Assembly (NCBI RefSeq): GCF_022568775.1
Contig: NZ_JAKZHW010000001.1
Location: forward strand, 868,001-932,000
Length of the DNA stretch: 64,000 nt
Reading direction: 5' to 3'
From: Sphingomonas telluris
Lineage (GTDB): Bacteria; Pseudomonadota; Alphaproteobacteria; Sphingomonadales; Sphingomonadaceae
Part shown: in pieces, positions 44,680 through 54,130 of the stretch
How the letters are laid out: each line of letters opens with the position of its first letter
Position numbering within the stretch: position 1 is the first letter of the stretch
Notes under the pieces: generated by a model
The model's input: only the letters and a program-made list of their open reading frames with translations
Told to the model about the DNA's origin: nothing
Database searches by the model: none
Translations under genes and position numbers: made by a program

Positions 44680-45175
44680 GACACTCCTTCCCTCCGCGCT
44701 GGTGGACAAGGCACGCGAGGTCGTCGAGGCCAATCGCGTAGCGGGCAAGCGCATCGCGGTCGCTGAAAGCTGCACGGGCGGTCTCGTCAGCGCGGCTATC
44801 ACGGAGATCGCCGGCGCATCCGACGTGTTCGAAGCCGGCTACGTCACCTATTCCAACGCAGCGAAAATCGAGGACCTCCACGTAAGCCAGGAAGTCGTCG
44901 AGACCTTCGGAGCGGTGAGCGTAGCCACGGCTTGGGCGATGGCGAGAGGTGCTTTGATGGCGTCCGATGCGGACATCGCCGTGGCCATTACGGGTGTCGC
45001 CGGTCCGGGCGGCGGTACTCCGACCAAACCCGTCGGAACGGTTGTCTTCGCTCGCGCAGAGCGTGGCAAAGACCCGTCGCAAATCTCTGCCGACCAAAGA
45101 CATTTTGATGCCGAAGGCCGCGGCGGGGTCCGCCTTCAGGCGGCGCTTTGCGCGCTTGAACTGTTGATGCCGTAA
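44672..45175 (+). CDS. CinA family protein (nicotinamide-nucleotide amidase)
   Basis: A 167-residue stand-alone CinA C-terminal domain (PncC-like), which deamidates nicotinamide mononucleotide in NAD recycling. Seen: AVAESCTGGLVSAAITE with the catalytic Ser, TYSNAAKIEDLHV, and AITGVAGPGGGTPTKPVGTV. The start GTG at 44672 overlaps ispDF. Its 3' end overlaps the convergent coq10-like gene by 40 bp. Confidence 0.92.
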   Translation: MPETLLPSALVDKAREVVEANRVAGKRIAVAESCTGGLVSAAITEIAGASDVFEAGYVTYSNAAKIEDLHVSQEVVETFGAVSVATAWAMARGALMASDADIAVAITGVAGPGGGTPTKPVGTVVFARAERGKDPSQISADQRHFDAEGRGGVRLQAALCALELLMP

Positions 45176-45597
45176 AGGACCGCCGCCCGCTCCTCGAAGG
45201 CGCGGGTCATTCGGCGCAGAGCTCGGTCGAACATCTGGCCAGCCAGCGTCTCGAAAATGCGCGAGCGGAATGCAAAGTCCACGGAGAAGCAGAGGTTCGT
45301 TCCGCCGTCCGGCGCAGGATCGAACTTCCACTCGTTGTGCAGATACTTCAGCGGGCCCTCGACATAGTCGACGCATATCCGGTTCGGCCGCTCCTTCTCT
45401 ACCCGGCTGGTGAAGCGCTCCTTGAACGCGTTGAAGCCAACAACAAGGTCGGCGACGGTCTCTTCAGGCGTCGATGAGCGGATACGGACGGCCACGACCC
45501 AGGGCAGGAATTCGTCGTAGCGGGCAACGTCCGCGACCAGGTCGAAGAGCTGTTCAGGCGTATAGGGGAGATGCTTCGTCTCGGTGTGACGCGGCAT
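45136..45597 (-). CDS. Coq10/RatA-like START-domain protein
   Basis: A 153-residue protein of the SRPBCC lipid-binding fold. Seen: PYTPEQLFDLVADVARYDEF, LPWVVAVRI, and LNGWKF-type region as LKYLHNEWKFDP, then FETLAGQMFDRALRRMTRAF at the end. Family members bind ubiquinone (Coq10) or act on ribosomes (RatA); the ubiquinone role is favoured in alphaproteobacteria. Start ATG 45597 overlaps the lipA stop. The gene overlaps the convergent cinA-family gene by 40 bp. Confidence 0.88.
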   Translation of the reverse strand: MPRHTETKHLPYTPEQLFDLVADVARYDEFLPWVVAVRIRSSTPEETVADLVVGFNAFKERFTSRVEKERPNRICVDYVEGPLKYLHNEWKFDPAPDGGTNLCFSVDFAFRSRIFETLAGQMFDRALRRMTRAFEERAAVLYGINSSSAQSAA

Positions 45598-46514
45598 TAG
45601 CCGTTCGCCCGCTCCAGCTGTGCATTCCGGTTGGCCTGCATCTTCTTGAAGTCGTCGCCGGCGTGATAGCTCGAACGCGTCAGCGGCGATGCCGCTACGA
45701 GCAGGAAACCCTTCGCCCGCGCGATCGAGGCATAGGCGTCGAACGCCTGCGGGGTCACGAACTCCTCCACCTTCGCATGGCGTGGCGTCGGCTGCAGGTA
45801 CTGGCCCATGGTCAGGAAATCGACGCCGGCGGAGCGCATGTCGTCCATCACCTGATGGACTTCGAGGCGCTGCTCGCCGAGACCGACCATCACGCCGGAC
45901 TTGGTGAAAATGTGAGGCGCCTGGCGCTTGACACTTTCGAGCAGGCGGAGCGAGGCATAGTAGCGGGCACCCGGACGGATCGTCGGATATAGCCTCGGCA
46001 CAGTCTCGAGGTTGTGATTGTAAACGTCGGGACCTGCCTCGACGATCGCGGCGACCGCCGTTTCGCTCTTGTTGCGGAAGTCGGGGGTCAGGATCTCGAT
46101 CGTCGTATTCGGCGTGTTCCGGCGGAGCGCCTGGATTACCTTCACGAACTGCGAAGCGCCGCCATCCGGCAGATCGTCCCGATCGACCGAGGTCACGACG
46201 ATATGCTCGAGGCCAAGCTCCGCGGCCGCCACCGCGACATTCTCCGGCTCCATCGGATCGACGGACTGGGGCATGCCGGTCTTCACATTGCAGAAGGCGC
46301 AGGCACGGGTGCACGTGTCGCCGAGGATCATCACGGTCGCGTGCTTCTTCGTCCAGCACTCGCCGATATTCGGACAGGCCGCTTCCTCACACACCGTCGC
46401 AAGACCGAGGTCGCGCATCAGGCGACGCGTTGAGTGGTAGCCGGGGCTGGTAGGCGCCTTCACCCGGATCCAGTCCGGCTTGCGCTGCCTCGGAACGGCG
46501 ATGGGAGCGTTCAT
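45597..46514 (-). CDS. lipA: Lipoyl synthase
   Basis: A 305-residue radical SAM enzyme that inserts sulfurs into octanoyl groups to make lipoyl cofactors. Two iron-sulfur sites are visible: [12 protein letters not shown] (auxiliary cluster) and the SAM-cluster CTRACAFC. Further marks are [15 protein letters not shown] and [12 protein letters not shown]. The ATG at 46514 is chosen; the frame upstream overlaps the promoter region of the divergent carbonic anhydrase. It overlaps the Coq10-like gene by one base. Confidence 0.95.
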   Translation of the reverse strand: MNAPIAVPRQRKPDWIRVKAPTSPGYHSTRRLMRDLGLATVCEEAACPNIGECWTKKHATVMILGDTCTRACAFCNVKTGMPQSVDPMEPENVAVAAAELGLEHIVVTSVDRDDLPDGGASQFVKVIQALRRNTPNTTIEILTPDFRNKSETAVAAIVEAGPDVYNHNLETVPRLYPTIRPGARYYASLRLLESVKRQAPHIFTKSGVMVGLGEQRLEVHQVMDDMRSAGVDFLTMGQYLQPTPRHAKVEEFVTPQAFDAYASIARAKGFLLVAASPLTRSSYHAGDDFKKMQANRNAQLERANG

Positions 46515-46578
46515 GCGCGCCAGATAGCGACTGGATCCGCCGCTTGCCACCCCTCCCCCGCTGCGGCTAGCGGACCTC

Positions 46579-47214
46579 ATGCCCTACCTTAACCGGCTCA
46601 TCGAAGGTTATCACCGCTTCCGCGAAAAGGATTGGGAGCATGAGCGAGAGCGTTGGTCGGAGCTCGCCGAGGGCCAGAGCCCCCGGGTGATGATCCTGTC
46701 CTGCGCAGATAGCCGCGTCGATCCTGCGCAGATCTTCGACGCTCGTCCCGGCGAGATGTTCGTGGTGCGCAACATCGCGGCGCTGGCACCGCCTTACGAA
46801 ACCAGCCGCGGCTTTCACGGCGTGTCCGCCGCGCTGGAGTTCGCGGTGACGCAGCTGAAGGTCAGCGAAATCCTGGTGATGGGGCATGGGCTCTGCGGCG
46901 GCTGCGCGGCCGCGCTGACCGGCCAGTTCGACGAAACGGAACCCGGGGAAGGTCATTTCATCGCCGACTGGGTGCGGATGCTCAGTGGTGCTCGCGACGA
47001 GGTCAAAGCGCGTCACGAGGCGCTGGACCGCGCTGCGTTTCTCGAAATGGAGCGGGAAGCGGTGAAGGTCAGCCTTGCCAACCTGCGCACATTTCCGTGG
47101 ATCGCAGAACGCGAACGCGCCGGCGAGCTGAAGCTCCACGGCGCGCACTTCTCGATTTCAGAAGGTAAGCTGTACGTGCTCGACGAGGCGGAAGCGGAGT
47201 TCCGCCCCGTCTAG
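46579..47214 (+). CDS. can: Beta-class carbonic anhydrase
   Basis: A 211-residue zinc enzyme that interconverts carbon dioxide and bicarbonate. Zinc ligands are seen in [10 protein letters not shown] (Cys, Asp) and [11 protein letters not shown] (His, Cys). The ATG at 46579 is divergent from lipA with 64 bp between them. The C-terminal part, [21 protein letters not shown], is typical. Its neighbours give no further clue. Confidence 0.93.
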   Translation: MPYLNRLIEGYHRFREKDWEHERERWSELAEGQSPRVMILSCADSRVDPAQIFDARPGEMFVVRNIAALAPPYETSRGFHGVSAALEFAVTQLKVSEILVMGHGLCGGCAAALTGQFDETEPGEGHFIADWVRMLSGARDEVKARHEALDRAAFLEMEREAVKVSLANLRTFPWIAERERAGELKLHGAHFSISEGKLYVLDEAEAEFRPV

Positions 47215-47228
47215 CGTTTGCCGCCGCT

Positions 47229-47567
47229 CTAGCAGCGCGTGTTGTAGTCGTAGACCGGACGGCCGTACTGGTCGACGTAGTAGCAGTAGCCGCGCGTATC
47301 GCGATAATACTGCTTGCCCTTGATGACCGCGCCCAGGACGCCGCCAAGGACTGCACCGGCAACGGCACCCTCGACGGGGCTGACACCGCCGACGACGGCG
47401 CCAACCGCCGCGCCGCCTGCAGCGCCGAGCGCCGCACCCGTCGCCGCGCGACGAGCCTGGTCGTTATTGTTGCCGTAATAAGGGTCATTGTACCCGTACG
47501 GGTTCGTGGCGCAGCCGCTAACCGCTACGCTTGCGGCGAGAGCTGCCGTGATTGCAAACTTCTTCAT
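47229..47567 (-). CDS. Glycine-zipper lipoprotein-like protein
   Basis: A 112-residue secreted lipoprotein. Signal and lipobox: MKKFAITAALAASVAVSGC. A Gly/Ala-rich zipper follows (ATGAALGAAGGAAVGAVVGG, then VEGAVAGAVLGGVLGAVI), which in this class spans the membrane twice, and a Tyr-rich end with YCYYVDQYGRPVYDYNTRC. GGAGG stands 9 bases before the ATG at 47567. The family (17-kDa surface-antigen type) has no known function. Confidence 0.8.
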   Translation of the reverse strand: MKKFAITAALAASVAVSGCATNPYGYNDPYYGNNNDQARRAATGAALGAAGGAAVGAVVGGVSPVEGAVAGAVLGGVLGAVIKGKQYYRDTRGYCYYVDQYGRPVYDYNTRC

Positions 47568-47676
47568 AGAAACATCCTCCAAGCCCGTTATTCCTCCCAA
47601 TGCGGGTTCAATTGCTCGAACAGCGTTTCGTTCCCGGGCGATCATTACGGCAAGCTAACATGAATGGATTCCGAAC

Positions 47677-48408
47677 ATGAATGACAGGCACGACGAGCGC
47701 GAAGACAACATTGCGCTGCTCATCGACGCCGACAATGCCAGTCCCGACCATTTCGATGAAGTATTGCTGGTGCTTGGCGAGCTCGGCACGATCAACATCC
47801 GGCGCGCATACGGCAACTGGGCGAAGGCAAGTCTGAAAGGTTGGGGAAACTTGACCGGCATCCACTCGATCGTGCCGATGCAGCAGTTCGACGTCGCCAA
47901 GGGCAAGAGCGCAACCGACATGCGCATGACCATCGATGCAATGGACCTGCTTTACCGCGGCCATGTCGACGGCTTCGGGATCATGTCGAGCGACAGCGAC
48001 TTCCTCCCCCTCGCCCAGCGCATCCGGGAGGAGGGCCTGCCCGTCTATGGATTTGGAACCGCCAAGACGCCCCTCGGCTTCCGCCAGGCCTGCACGCGCT
48101 TCTTCGACATTGCAGCCTTGCAGTTGGACGACGAGGAGCAATCCACGGGCAATGCCGACGAACTCACGCTGCATCGCACCGTGGACGATGAGCTGATCGA
48201 TCTGTTGGGCTCGGCCTACAAGGCCTCGAAGCGCGATGACGAGGGATATGCGTCGCTATCGGAGATGGGGCAGCGCGCCACTGCGGTCTCCAGCTTTGCA
48301 GCCCGCAACTACGGGTTCACTCGACTTTCGGACCTCATCAGGGCGATTCCCAACTTCGAGGTGAAGCCGGCGACGGATGGAAGCCTGCTCGTAAAGCGGC
48401 TGCGTTAG
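47677..48408 (+). CDS. NYN-domain (LabA-like) protein with OST-HTH end
   Basis: A 243-residue protein. The N-terminal NYN domain, a PIN-like RNase fold, has the acidic residues in ALLIDADNASPDHFDEV, GKSATDMRMTIDAMDLLY and FGIMSSDSDFLPLAQ. The C-terminal part (about 165-240: DLLGSAYKASKRDDEGYASL, FTRLSDLIRAIPNFEVK) fits an OST-HTH/LOTUS domain. It is probably an RNA-processing enzyme; substrate unknown. Confidence 0.88.
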   Translation: MNDRHDEREDNIALLIDADNASPDHFDEVLLVLGELGTINIRRAYGNWAKASLKGWGNLTGIHSIVPMQQFDVAKGKSATDMRMTIDAMDLLYRGHVDGFGIMSSDSDFLPLAQRIREEGLPVYGFGTAKTPLGFRQACTRFFDIAALQLDDEEQSTGNADELTLHRTVDDELIDLLGSAYKASKRDDEGYASLSEMGQRATAVSSFAARNYGFTRLSDLIRAIPNFEVKPATDGSLLVKRLR

Positions 48409-48480
48409 GGGTTCCTCCGTAGGCATCTGTGGCTAGCCGAGCACAGAATTCAGCTCCCGACAATTTCTTCACTTAAATCA

Positions 48481-48505
48481 GGAACTACTGCTTCTTGCAG
48501 CAGTT
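48481..48505 (+). promoter_or_regulatory. Candidate EcfG (general stress) promoter
   Basis: GGAAC at 48481-48485 and GTT at 48503-48505, 17 bases apart, fit the GGAAC-N16-NGTT pattern of alphaproteobacterial EcfG promoters. It lies 28 bp before the PAS protein start. Such short motifs occur by chance, so this stays a candidate. Confidence 0.4.
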
Positions 48506-48532
48506 CACCGGGCACGAGAGACCAGAGCGGGC

Positions 48533-49105
48533 GTGCCGAATATCATGCTGGAGTCCAGCAAACCTGAAGACTTGCTCAATACCGCCTTGTCCGCGCTCAA
48601 GAGCGGCAGCGGATATGCTGCGGCGATCGACCGTATCCCCGTGCCCGTTTACACGACTGATGCGGAGGGCCGCGTAACATATTGGAACCAAGCTTGTATC
48701 GATTTCGCCGGGCGTGAGCCCCAGCTTGGGAGCGACCGGTGGTGTGTCACATGGCAGCTCTATACCGCCGACGGCGAACCTTTCCCGGATGGCGAGTGCC
48801 CGATGGCGAGAGCCCTTCGGGAGAAAAGTTCGGTGCGCAATGAGATCGCGATTGCAAAGCGCCCGGATGGCAGCAGGGTCGCGTTCCGAGCCTATCCCAC
48901 GCCGCTGGCGGACGATTCCGGAGCGCTCACGGGAGCCATCAACATGCTCATCGACATCAGCGATGAGCAGTCCGAGATCCTCAAGGAACAGGCGTCACGC
49001 TGCCGCCGGCTGGCGCGTTCCACCAACGATGCCAACACCTCGACGATCTTGAAGGACATGGCGAACGGCTACGAAGAGACGGCTGCGCTGCTCCATCACG
49101 GCTGA
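48533..49105 (+). CDS. PAS-domain protein
   Basis: A 190-residue soluble protein. A PAS domain lies at about residues 25-145 (AAIDRIPVPVYTTDAEGRVTYWNQAC read as two parts, GRVTYWNQACIDFAGREP, then GALTGAINMLIDISDE). The helical end (CRRLARSTNDANTSTILKDM) resembles a short helix seen in many small alphaproteobacterial stress proteins. No output domain is present, so it may act through a partner. Start is GTG at 48533 or ATG at 48545. A possible EcfG promoter precedes it. Confidence 0.78.
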   Translation: MPNIMLESSKPEDLLNTALSALKSGSGYAAAIDRIPVPVYTTDAEGRVTYWNQACIDFAGREPQLGSDRWCVTWQLYTADGEPFPDGECPMARALREKSSVRNEIAIAKRPDGSRVAFRAYPTPLADDSGALTGAINMLIDISDEQSEILKEQASRCRRLARSTNDANTSTILKDMANGYEETAALLHHG

Positions 49106-49117
49106 CTAGCCACTGGC

Positions 49118-49402
49118 TTACAATAGCTTCAGTTCGACCGTGACTTCGTCGCCCTCCACGATGGCGGTCTTCCGACACACATCGATCTTCACGGGCAAGA
49201 AATAGCCGCCGCCTTTCACCGGAAACACCGAGGTGCGCCAGGTGACGTCACCGATGCGCGCCTCAACCTTCACGGAGCGGAAGCCGCGCGGATTTTCCAT
49301 GGCGTGCAAGAAGATCTCGCCGGATTCATCGAGGAGGCTCATGAAGTGAGAGCTGCCCTCCTCTCCCCGCCACAGCTTCAATGGCCCCGTGAAAGTGATC
49401 AT
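49118..49402 (-). CDS. DUF1905 protein
   Basis: A 94-residue protein of the DUF1905 family: MITFTGPLKLWRGEEGSSHF, RGFRSVKVEARIGDVTWRTSVF, and the end EGDEVTVELKLL. The ATG at 49402 overlaps the stop of the EamA gene (ATGA), so it is translated with it; the longer frame is shadow. A small beta-barrel-like domain of unknown function. Confidence 0.85.
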   Translation of the reverse strand: MITFTGPLKLWRGEEGSSHFMSLLDESGEIFLHAMENPRGFRSVKVEARIGDVTWRTSVFPVKGGGYFLPVKIDVCRKTAIVEGDEVTVELKLL

Positions 49403-50316
49403 ACGGCCGAGACCGCTGCCGGCCCTTCTTTCAGCCGCCGCCGGTGTTCGCGCCAAGCCGTGTAGATGCCGCTCGCCGCGATCAGTGCCGCGCCGGTGAT
49501 CGTGTGTGCGCTAGGGACGTCAGAGAAAAGAAGCCAGCCGTAGATGGTCGCTCCGACGATTTGCAGGTAATCGAAGGGCGAAACGACGGAGACCGGGGCG
49601 CGCAGCGAGTTGGTCATGAGCAGCTGACCGATCCCGCCCGCAAGGCCGCCTGCGGCAACAAAGGCGAACGCCTGCACCGGATGCGCATGGCCGAACACGG
49701 GCATCAGTAGTCCTCCCACGAGGATTCCGGCAACTGCAAACCAGAACACAATCGCCGAGATGTTCTCGCTGCGCTGGATTTGGCGCAGGGTCGTCGTCAC
49801 TCCAGCCTGGCCGAGCGCGGCGATCAACGCGATCATGACACCAACTGCCGGGAGGCTCGATCCACCGGGACGAGCGACGATCAGCACGCCGATGAAGCCG
49901 ACGACGACCGCGGCCCAGCGGTGGATTCGCACGTCCTCGCGAAGAATGAGGAAGGATAGGACGGTCGCGAAGATCGGCGCCGTGAAGTTGATTGCCGTGG
50001 CATCCGCCAGCGGCAGCAGAATGAGCGCTTGGAACGTCAGACCCATGGACGTGAGGCCGAGCGCGCTGCGCCACACGTGAGCTAGAGGCCGATTGGGCTT
50101 CAACGCCGCCAGATTCTCGGTCTGGAGCACCCAGAACAGGACGACCGGAAGGCTGAAGATCGAGCGATAGAAGACGAGCTCGGGCGCATTCATCCCGTCC
50201 ATGGACGCGAGCTTCAGAAGCGCGCCCATGGTCGAAAAGCTCAGTCCGGAACCGAGCCGGCAGAGGATGCCGCTGACAACATGATCCTGATCACGTTGAG
50301 CGGCTCCCCTATGCAT
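49399..50316 (-). CDS. EamA/DMT-family transporter
   Basis: A 305-residue polytopic membrane protein with about ten segments in two EamA repeats (GALLKLASMDGMNAPELVFYR, TFQALILLPLADATAINFTAP in the first; LGQAGVTTTLRQIQR and the end of the second with PFDYLQIVGATIYGWLLFSD). DMT members export metabolites such as amino acids. The ATG at 50316 lies 4 bp after the ettA stop. Substrate unknown. Confidence 0.85.
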   Translation of the reverse strand: MHRGAAQRDQDHVVSGILCRLGSGLSFSTMGALLKLASMDGMNAPELVFYRSIFSLPVVLFWVLQTENLAALKPNRPLAHVWRSALGLTSMGLTFQALILLPLADATAINFTAPIFATVLSFLILREDVRIHRWAAVVVGFIGVLIVARPGGSSLPAVGVMIALIAALGQAGVTTTLRQIQRSENISAIVFWFAVAGILVGGLLMPVFGHAHPVQAFAFVAAGGLAGGIGQLLMTNSLRAPVSVVSPFDYLQIVGATIYGWLLFSDVPSAHTITGAALIAASGIYTAWREHRRRLKEGPAAVSAV

Positions 50317-50320
50317 CGGA

Positions 50321-52000
50321 CTACCGCGTCAGCTTGCGGTAGCTCATGCGGTGCGGGCGCGTGGCTTCCTCGCCGAGGTGACGAACCTTGTCTTCTTCGT
50401 AGGCTTCGAAGTTGCCCTCGAACCATTCGACCTGGCTGTCGCCCTCGAACGCCAGGATGTGCGTCGCAAGGCGGTCGAGGAAGAAGCGGTCGTGGCTGAT
50501 AACCACGGCGCAACCGGCGAAGTTCTCGATCGCTTCCTCGAGCGCGCCCAAGGTCTCGACATCGAGATCGTTGGTCGGCTCGTCGAGCAGCAGGACGTTG
50601 CCGCCGCGCTTCAGCATCTTGGCGATGTTGACGCGGTTGCGCTCACCGCCGGACAGCTTGCCGACGTTTTTCTGCTGGTCCTGGCCCTTGAAATTGAAGG
50701 CACCGACATAGGCGCGCGTCGACTGGTCGTGGCCGTTGACCCTCATGTAGTCGAGGCCGTCCGAAATCTCTTCCCAGACGTTGTTCTTGTCGTTCAGGTG
50801 ATCGCGACTCTGGTCGACGTAGCCCAAGTGCACGGTCGGCCCGATGTCGATCTCACCCGCGTCCGGCTTTTCCTGGCCCGTGATCAGCTTGAATAGTGTC
50901 GACTTGCCGGCGCCGTTCGGACCGATGACGCCGACAATGCCGCCCGGCGGAAGGGTGAACGACAGGTCCTCGAACAGCAGCTTGTCGCCATAGGCCTTGG
51001 TGACGTTCTTGACCTCAATGACCTTGCCGCCGAGCCGCTCCGGTACCTGGATGAGGATCTCGGCCTTGCCCGGGACTCGCTTCTCCTGGGAGGCGACGAG
51101 CTGGTCGAACTTGGCGATACGCGCCTTCGACTTGGTCTGACGGCCCTTGGCTCCCTGACGGATCCACTCGAGCTCGTCCTTGATCGCCTTCTGGCGCCCC
51201 GATTCCTCGCGATCCTCCTGTTCGAGGCGCTTGGCCTTCTTCTCCAGGTACGTCGAATAGTTGCCCTCGTACGGGAAGTACTTCCCGCGATCGATCTCGA
51301 GGATCCACTCGACGACATTGTCCAGGAAGTAGCGGTCGTGGGTAATCATCAGCACCGCACCCGCATATTCCTTGAGGTGCTGCTCCAGCCACTGGACACT
51401 CTCCGCGTCGAGGTGGTTGGTCGGCTCGTCTAGAAGCAGGATCGAGGGCTTCTGGATCAGCAGGCGGGTCAGCGCGATGCGGCGCTTTTCACCGCCGGAA
51501 AGGCTTTCGACCGACCAGTCGGACGGCGGACAGCGCAGCGCTTCCATCGCGACTTCCAGCTGGTTGTCCAGCGTCCAGCCGTCGACGGCGTCGATCTTGC
51601 CCTGGAGTTCGCCCATTTCCTCCATCAGCGCGTCGAAGTCGGTGTCTTCCTTCGGATCGCCCATCTCGGCCGAAATAGCGTTGAAGCGGTCGACCATGTC
51701 CGCGACCTCGCGCGCGCCGTCCTTGACGTTCTCGAGCACCGTCTTGCTAGGATCGAGCTGCGGCTCCTGGGGCAGATAGCCGACGGTTACGTTTTCACCC
51801 GGCCAGGCTTCACCCTGGAAGTCCTTGTCTATGCCCGCCATGATCTTCATCAGCGTCGACTTGCCGGCGCCGTTCGGGCCGACGATGCCGATCTTGGCGC
51901 CGTGATAGAACTGCAGGTTGATGTTATTCAGAACCGGCTTCTGGGCGCCGGGGAAGGACTTCGTCATGTCCTTCATCACAAAAGCATATTGGGCGGCCAT
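50321..52000 (-). CDS. ettA: Energy-dependent translational throttle protein EttA (ABC-F)
   Basis: A 559-residue soluble ABC-F protein with two ATP-binding cassettes: Walker [20 protein letters not shown] and GVIGPNGAGKSTLFKLITG, signatures LSGGEKRRIALTRLL and LSGGERNRVNIAKML, and the linker YSTYLEKKAKRLEQEDREES. It binds the ribosomal E site and slows the first elongation step when energy is low. The family end (MSYRKLTR) is present. Confidence 0.95.
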   Translation of the reverse strand: MAAQYAFVMKDMTKSFPGAQKPVLNNINLQFYHGAKIGIVGPNGAGKSTLMKIMAGIDKDFQGEAWPGENVTVGYLPQEPQLDPSKTVLENVKDGAREVADMVDRFNAISAEMGDPKEDTDFDALMEEMGELQGKIDAVDGWTLDNQLEVAMEALRCPPSDWSVESLSGGEKRRIALTRLLIQKPSILLLDEPTNHLDAESVQWLEQHLKEYAGAVLMITHDRYFLDNVVEWILEIDRGKYFPYEGNYSTYLEKKAKRLEQEDREESGRQKAIKDELEWIRQGAKGRQTKSKARIAKFDQLVASQEKRVPGKAEILIQVPERLGGKVIEVKNVTKAYGDKLLFEDLSFTLPPGGIVGVIGPNGAGKSTLFKLITGQEKPDAGEIDIGPTVHLGYVDQSRDHLNDKNNVWEEISDGLDYMRVNGHDQSTRAYVGAFNFKGQDQQKNVGKLSGGERNRVNIAKMLKRGGNVLLLDEPTNDLDVETLGALEEAIENFAGCAVVISHDRFFLDRLATHILAFEGDSQVEWFEGNFEAYEEDKVRHLGEEATRPHRMSYRKLTR

Positions 52001-52075
52001 GGGGTCGCGTCTGTCCTTCAGGAGTACGGGAATTGGACGCGAGTTAGGCGATGGGGCGCCTAATTTCCACCCCGG

Positions 52076-53680
52076 TCAGTCGCGGCCGACCATCTCCTCG
52101 GCATTCGCGAACCTGTAGCCCTTGAACTGCTCGCGCAGGCGAAGCTTGGACAGCTTGCCCGTCGCCGTGTGGGGAAGCTCGTCGACGAATTCGATGGCGT
52201 TGGGCAGCCACCATGACGCGACGTGGCCGCGCAGATGTCCGATGATCTCCTCGGAAGTGACGTCACTGCCGTTCGCTCGGACCACGCAGAGCAGCGGCCG
52301 TTCGTCCCACAGGGGATGCGGGATGCCGATGGCGGCCGCCTCCGCAACCCCCGGGTGACATACCGCGGCATTCTCCAATTCGATGGAGCTGATCCATTCG
52401 CCGCCGGACTTGATGACGTCCTTGGAGCGGTCGGTGATCTGCATGGTCCCATCGGGGTGGATGCAGGCCACGTCGCCGGTATCGAACCATTGCTCGTCGT
52501 CAGTCGCGTCCTGATCGGCCTTGAAGTAGCGCTTGATCACCCATGGTCCGCGGCACTGAAGCCGGCCGGACGACTTGCCGTCGCGCGGCTGGACTACCCC
52601 CTCGTCGTCCACAATGCGAAGCTCGACGCCAAAAGGCGCCCTTCCCTGCATCGCGATGTGATCCACCTGCTCCTCGTCGTTGAGGTCGCTCCAGTTCGTC
52701 GGGCGAGCGCCGCAGGTGCCGATAGGCGACGTCTCGGTCATTCCCCAGGCGTGCGTGACGTCAACACCACGGTCGCGGAGCCAGCGGATCATGGCTCGCG
52801 GAGCGGCCGAGCCGCCGATCGTCACCTTTTTCAGGTCGCCGAGCTCTTCACCGGTACGCTCGATATGGTCGATCATCGTCAGCCACACCGTCGGAACGCC
52901 CGCCGAGTGGGTGACCTTCTCCTCGCGAAAGAGCGCGCACATCGTCTCCGGGCGGTAATCCGCCGAAAGAACCAACTTCGCCCCCGTCGCGGGAGCGGCC
53001 CAGGGCACACCCCAGGCATTGGCGTGAAACATCGGCACGATTGGAAGGACCACGGCTTGCTGTGCGAGGCCCATGATGTCGGGGCCGATCTCAGCCAGCG
53101 TGTGCAGCATGGTAGAGCGATGTTCGTAGAGGACACCCTTTGGGTTGCCCGTCGTTCCGCTGGTATAGCAAAGGCCGATCGGATCGCGTTCGTCGCCATC
53201 CGCCCAGGTGTAATTCCCATCTTCGGCATCGATCCATTCGCGAAAGCCGGGCTGGCCCGGATCGGGATCGAAGCAGATGAAATGCTCGATCGTCGTCCAC
53301 TTCGGTTTCATCCGCTCGACGATCGGCGTGAAGGCGCGATCATAGAGGAGAACGCGGTCCTCCGCGTGGTTCGCGATATATTCCAGCTGGTCGTCGAACA
53401 GGCGCGGATTGATCGTGTGGAGGATCGCGCCCATCCCGGTCGTGCCATACCACGATATCAGGTGATGCTCGTGGTTCATGCCCAGCGTCGCAACGCGATC
53501 CCCGCGCTTGATGCCGAGGCGCTCCAGCGCCTGCGCCATCTTGCGGGCATCGAGGGCAACCTTGCCCCAGGTGGACCGCGTCTTGCGGCCGTCAGCCCAG
53601 GCGGTCACGACCTCGCCGCCCGCATGCTCGCGTTCGGCGTGGTCGATCAGCCGCGTGACGCGCAGCGACCAATCTTGCAT
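52076..53680 (-). CDS. AMP-dependent acyl-CoA synthetase (long- or medium-chain)
   Basis: A 534-residue acyl-activating enzyme. Seen: the P-loop-like [20 protein letters not shown], the A5 region [12 protein letters not shown], and the end [20 protein letters not shown] with the catalytic Lys. ATG at 53680 gives the family start [14 protein letters not shown]. It activates a fatty acid with ATP and CoA; chain length cannot be told from sequence. It lies between ettA and ybaB. Confidence 0.9.
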   Translation of the reverse strand: MQDWSLRVTRLIDHAEREHAGGEVVTAWADGRKTRSTWGKVALDARKMAQALERLGIKRGDRVATLGMNHEHHLISWYGTTGMGAILHTINPRLFDDQLEYIANHAEDRVLLYDRAFTPIVERMKPKWTTIEHFICFDPDPGQPGFREWIDAEDGNYTWADGDERDPIGLCYTSGTTGNPKGVLYEHRSTMLHTLAEIGPDIMGLAQQAVVLPIVPMFHANAWGVPWAAPATGAKLVLSADYRPETMCALFREEKVTHSAGVPTVWLTMIDHIERTGEELGDLKKVTIGGSAAPRAMIRWLRDRGVDVTHAWGMTETSPIGTCGARPTNWSDLNDEEQVDHIAMQGRAPFGVELRIVDDEGVVQPRDGKSSGRLQCRGPWVIKRYFKADQDATDDEQWFDTGDVACIHPDGTMQITDRSKDVIKSGGEWISSIELENAAVCHPGVAEAAAIGIPHPLWDERPLLCVVRANGSDVTSEEIIGHLRGHVASWWLPNAIEFVDELPHTATGKLSKLRLREQFKGYRFANAEEMVGRD

Positions 53681-53799
53681 TGCTCCTAGCTGCACCGCTC
53701 TCTCCCCAGCAGGCACTCAACAGTGTGGCTGGGTTCAGTGGCGCAGACAACTCGTTTAAATTTGCTACCCAGCGACGGGGACTAGCGAAACTGTGACAG

Positions 53800-54129
53800 C
53801 TAGAACGGCAGCTTCATTCCCGGCGGCAGAGGCAGGCCGCTGGTGACCTTTTGCATCTCCGTATTCGCGGCCTGATCGGCCTTGCCGCGAGCATCGTTGA
53901 TGGCGGCGGCGATCAGATCCTCGACCATCGTCTTCTCTGACGGCTGAAGCAGGCTCTCGTCGATCGATACACCGAGGATCGTGCCCTTGGCCGTGGCGCG
54001 CACTTTCACGAGACCGCCGCCCGCCAGCCCTTCGACCTCGATGCTTTCGAGGCTTTGCTGGGCCTTTTGAAGCTCGTTTTGCGCGTTCTGCGCCATCTCC
54101 ATGAGCTTGTTGAGGTCTAGGTCGGGCAT
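53800..54129 (-). CDS. YbaB/EbfC nucleoid-associated protein
   Basis: A 109-residue DNA-binding protein. Seen: MAQNAQNELQKAQQSLESIE and the GLVKVRATAKGTILGVSID strand, with the end GLPLPPGMKLPF typical of the family. ATG at 54129 begins 2 bp after the dnaX stop; dnaX-ybaB order is conserved across bacteria. Confidence 0.93.
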   Translation of the reverse strand: MPDLDLNKLMEMAQNAQNELQKAQQSLESIEVEGLAGGGLVKVRATAKGTILGVSIDESLLQPSEKTMVEDLIAAAINDARGKADQAANTEMQKVTSGLPLPPGMKLPF

Positions 54130-54130
54130 C

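Noticed and set aside
52223..53689. A 488-codon + strand frame opposite the acyl-CoA synthetase
   Set aside because: Antisense shadow of a gene with all its family motifs; composition rich in Arg, Ala and Gly and no motif.
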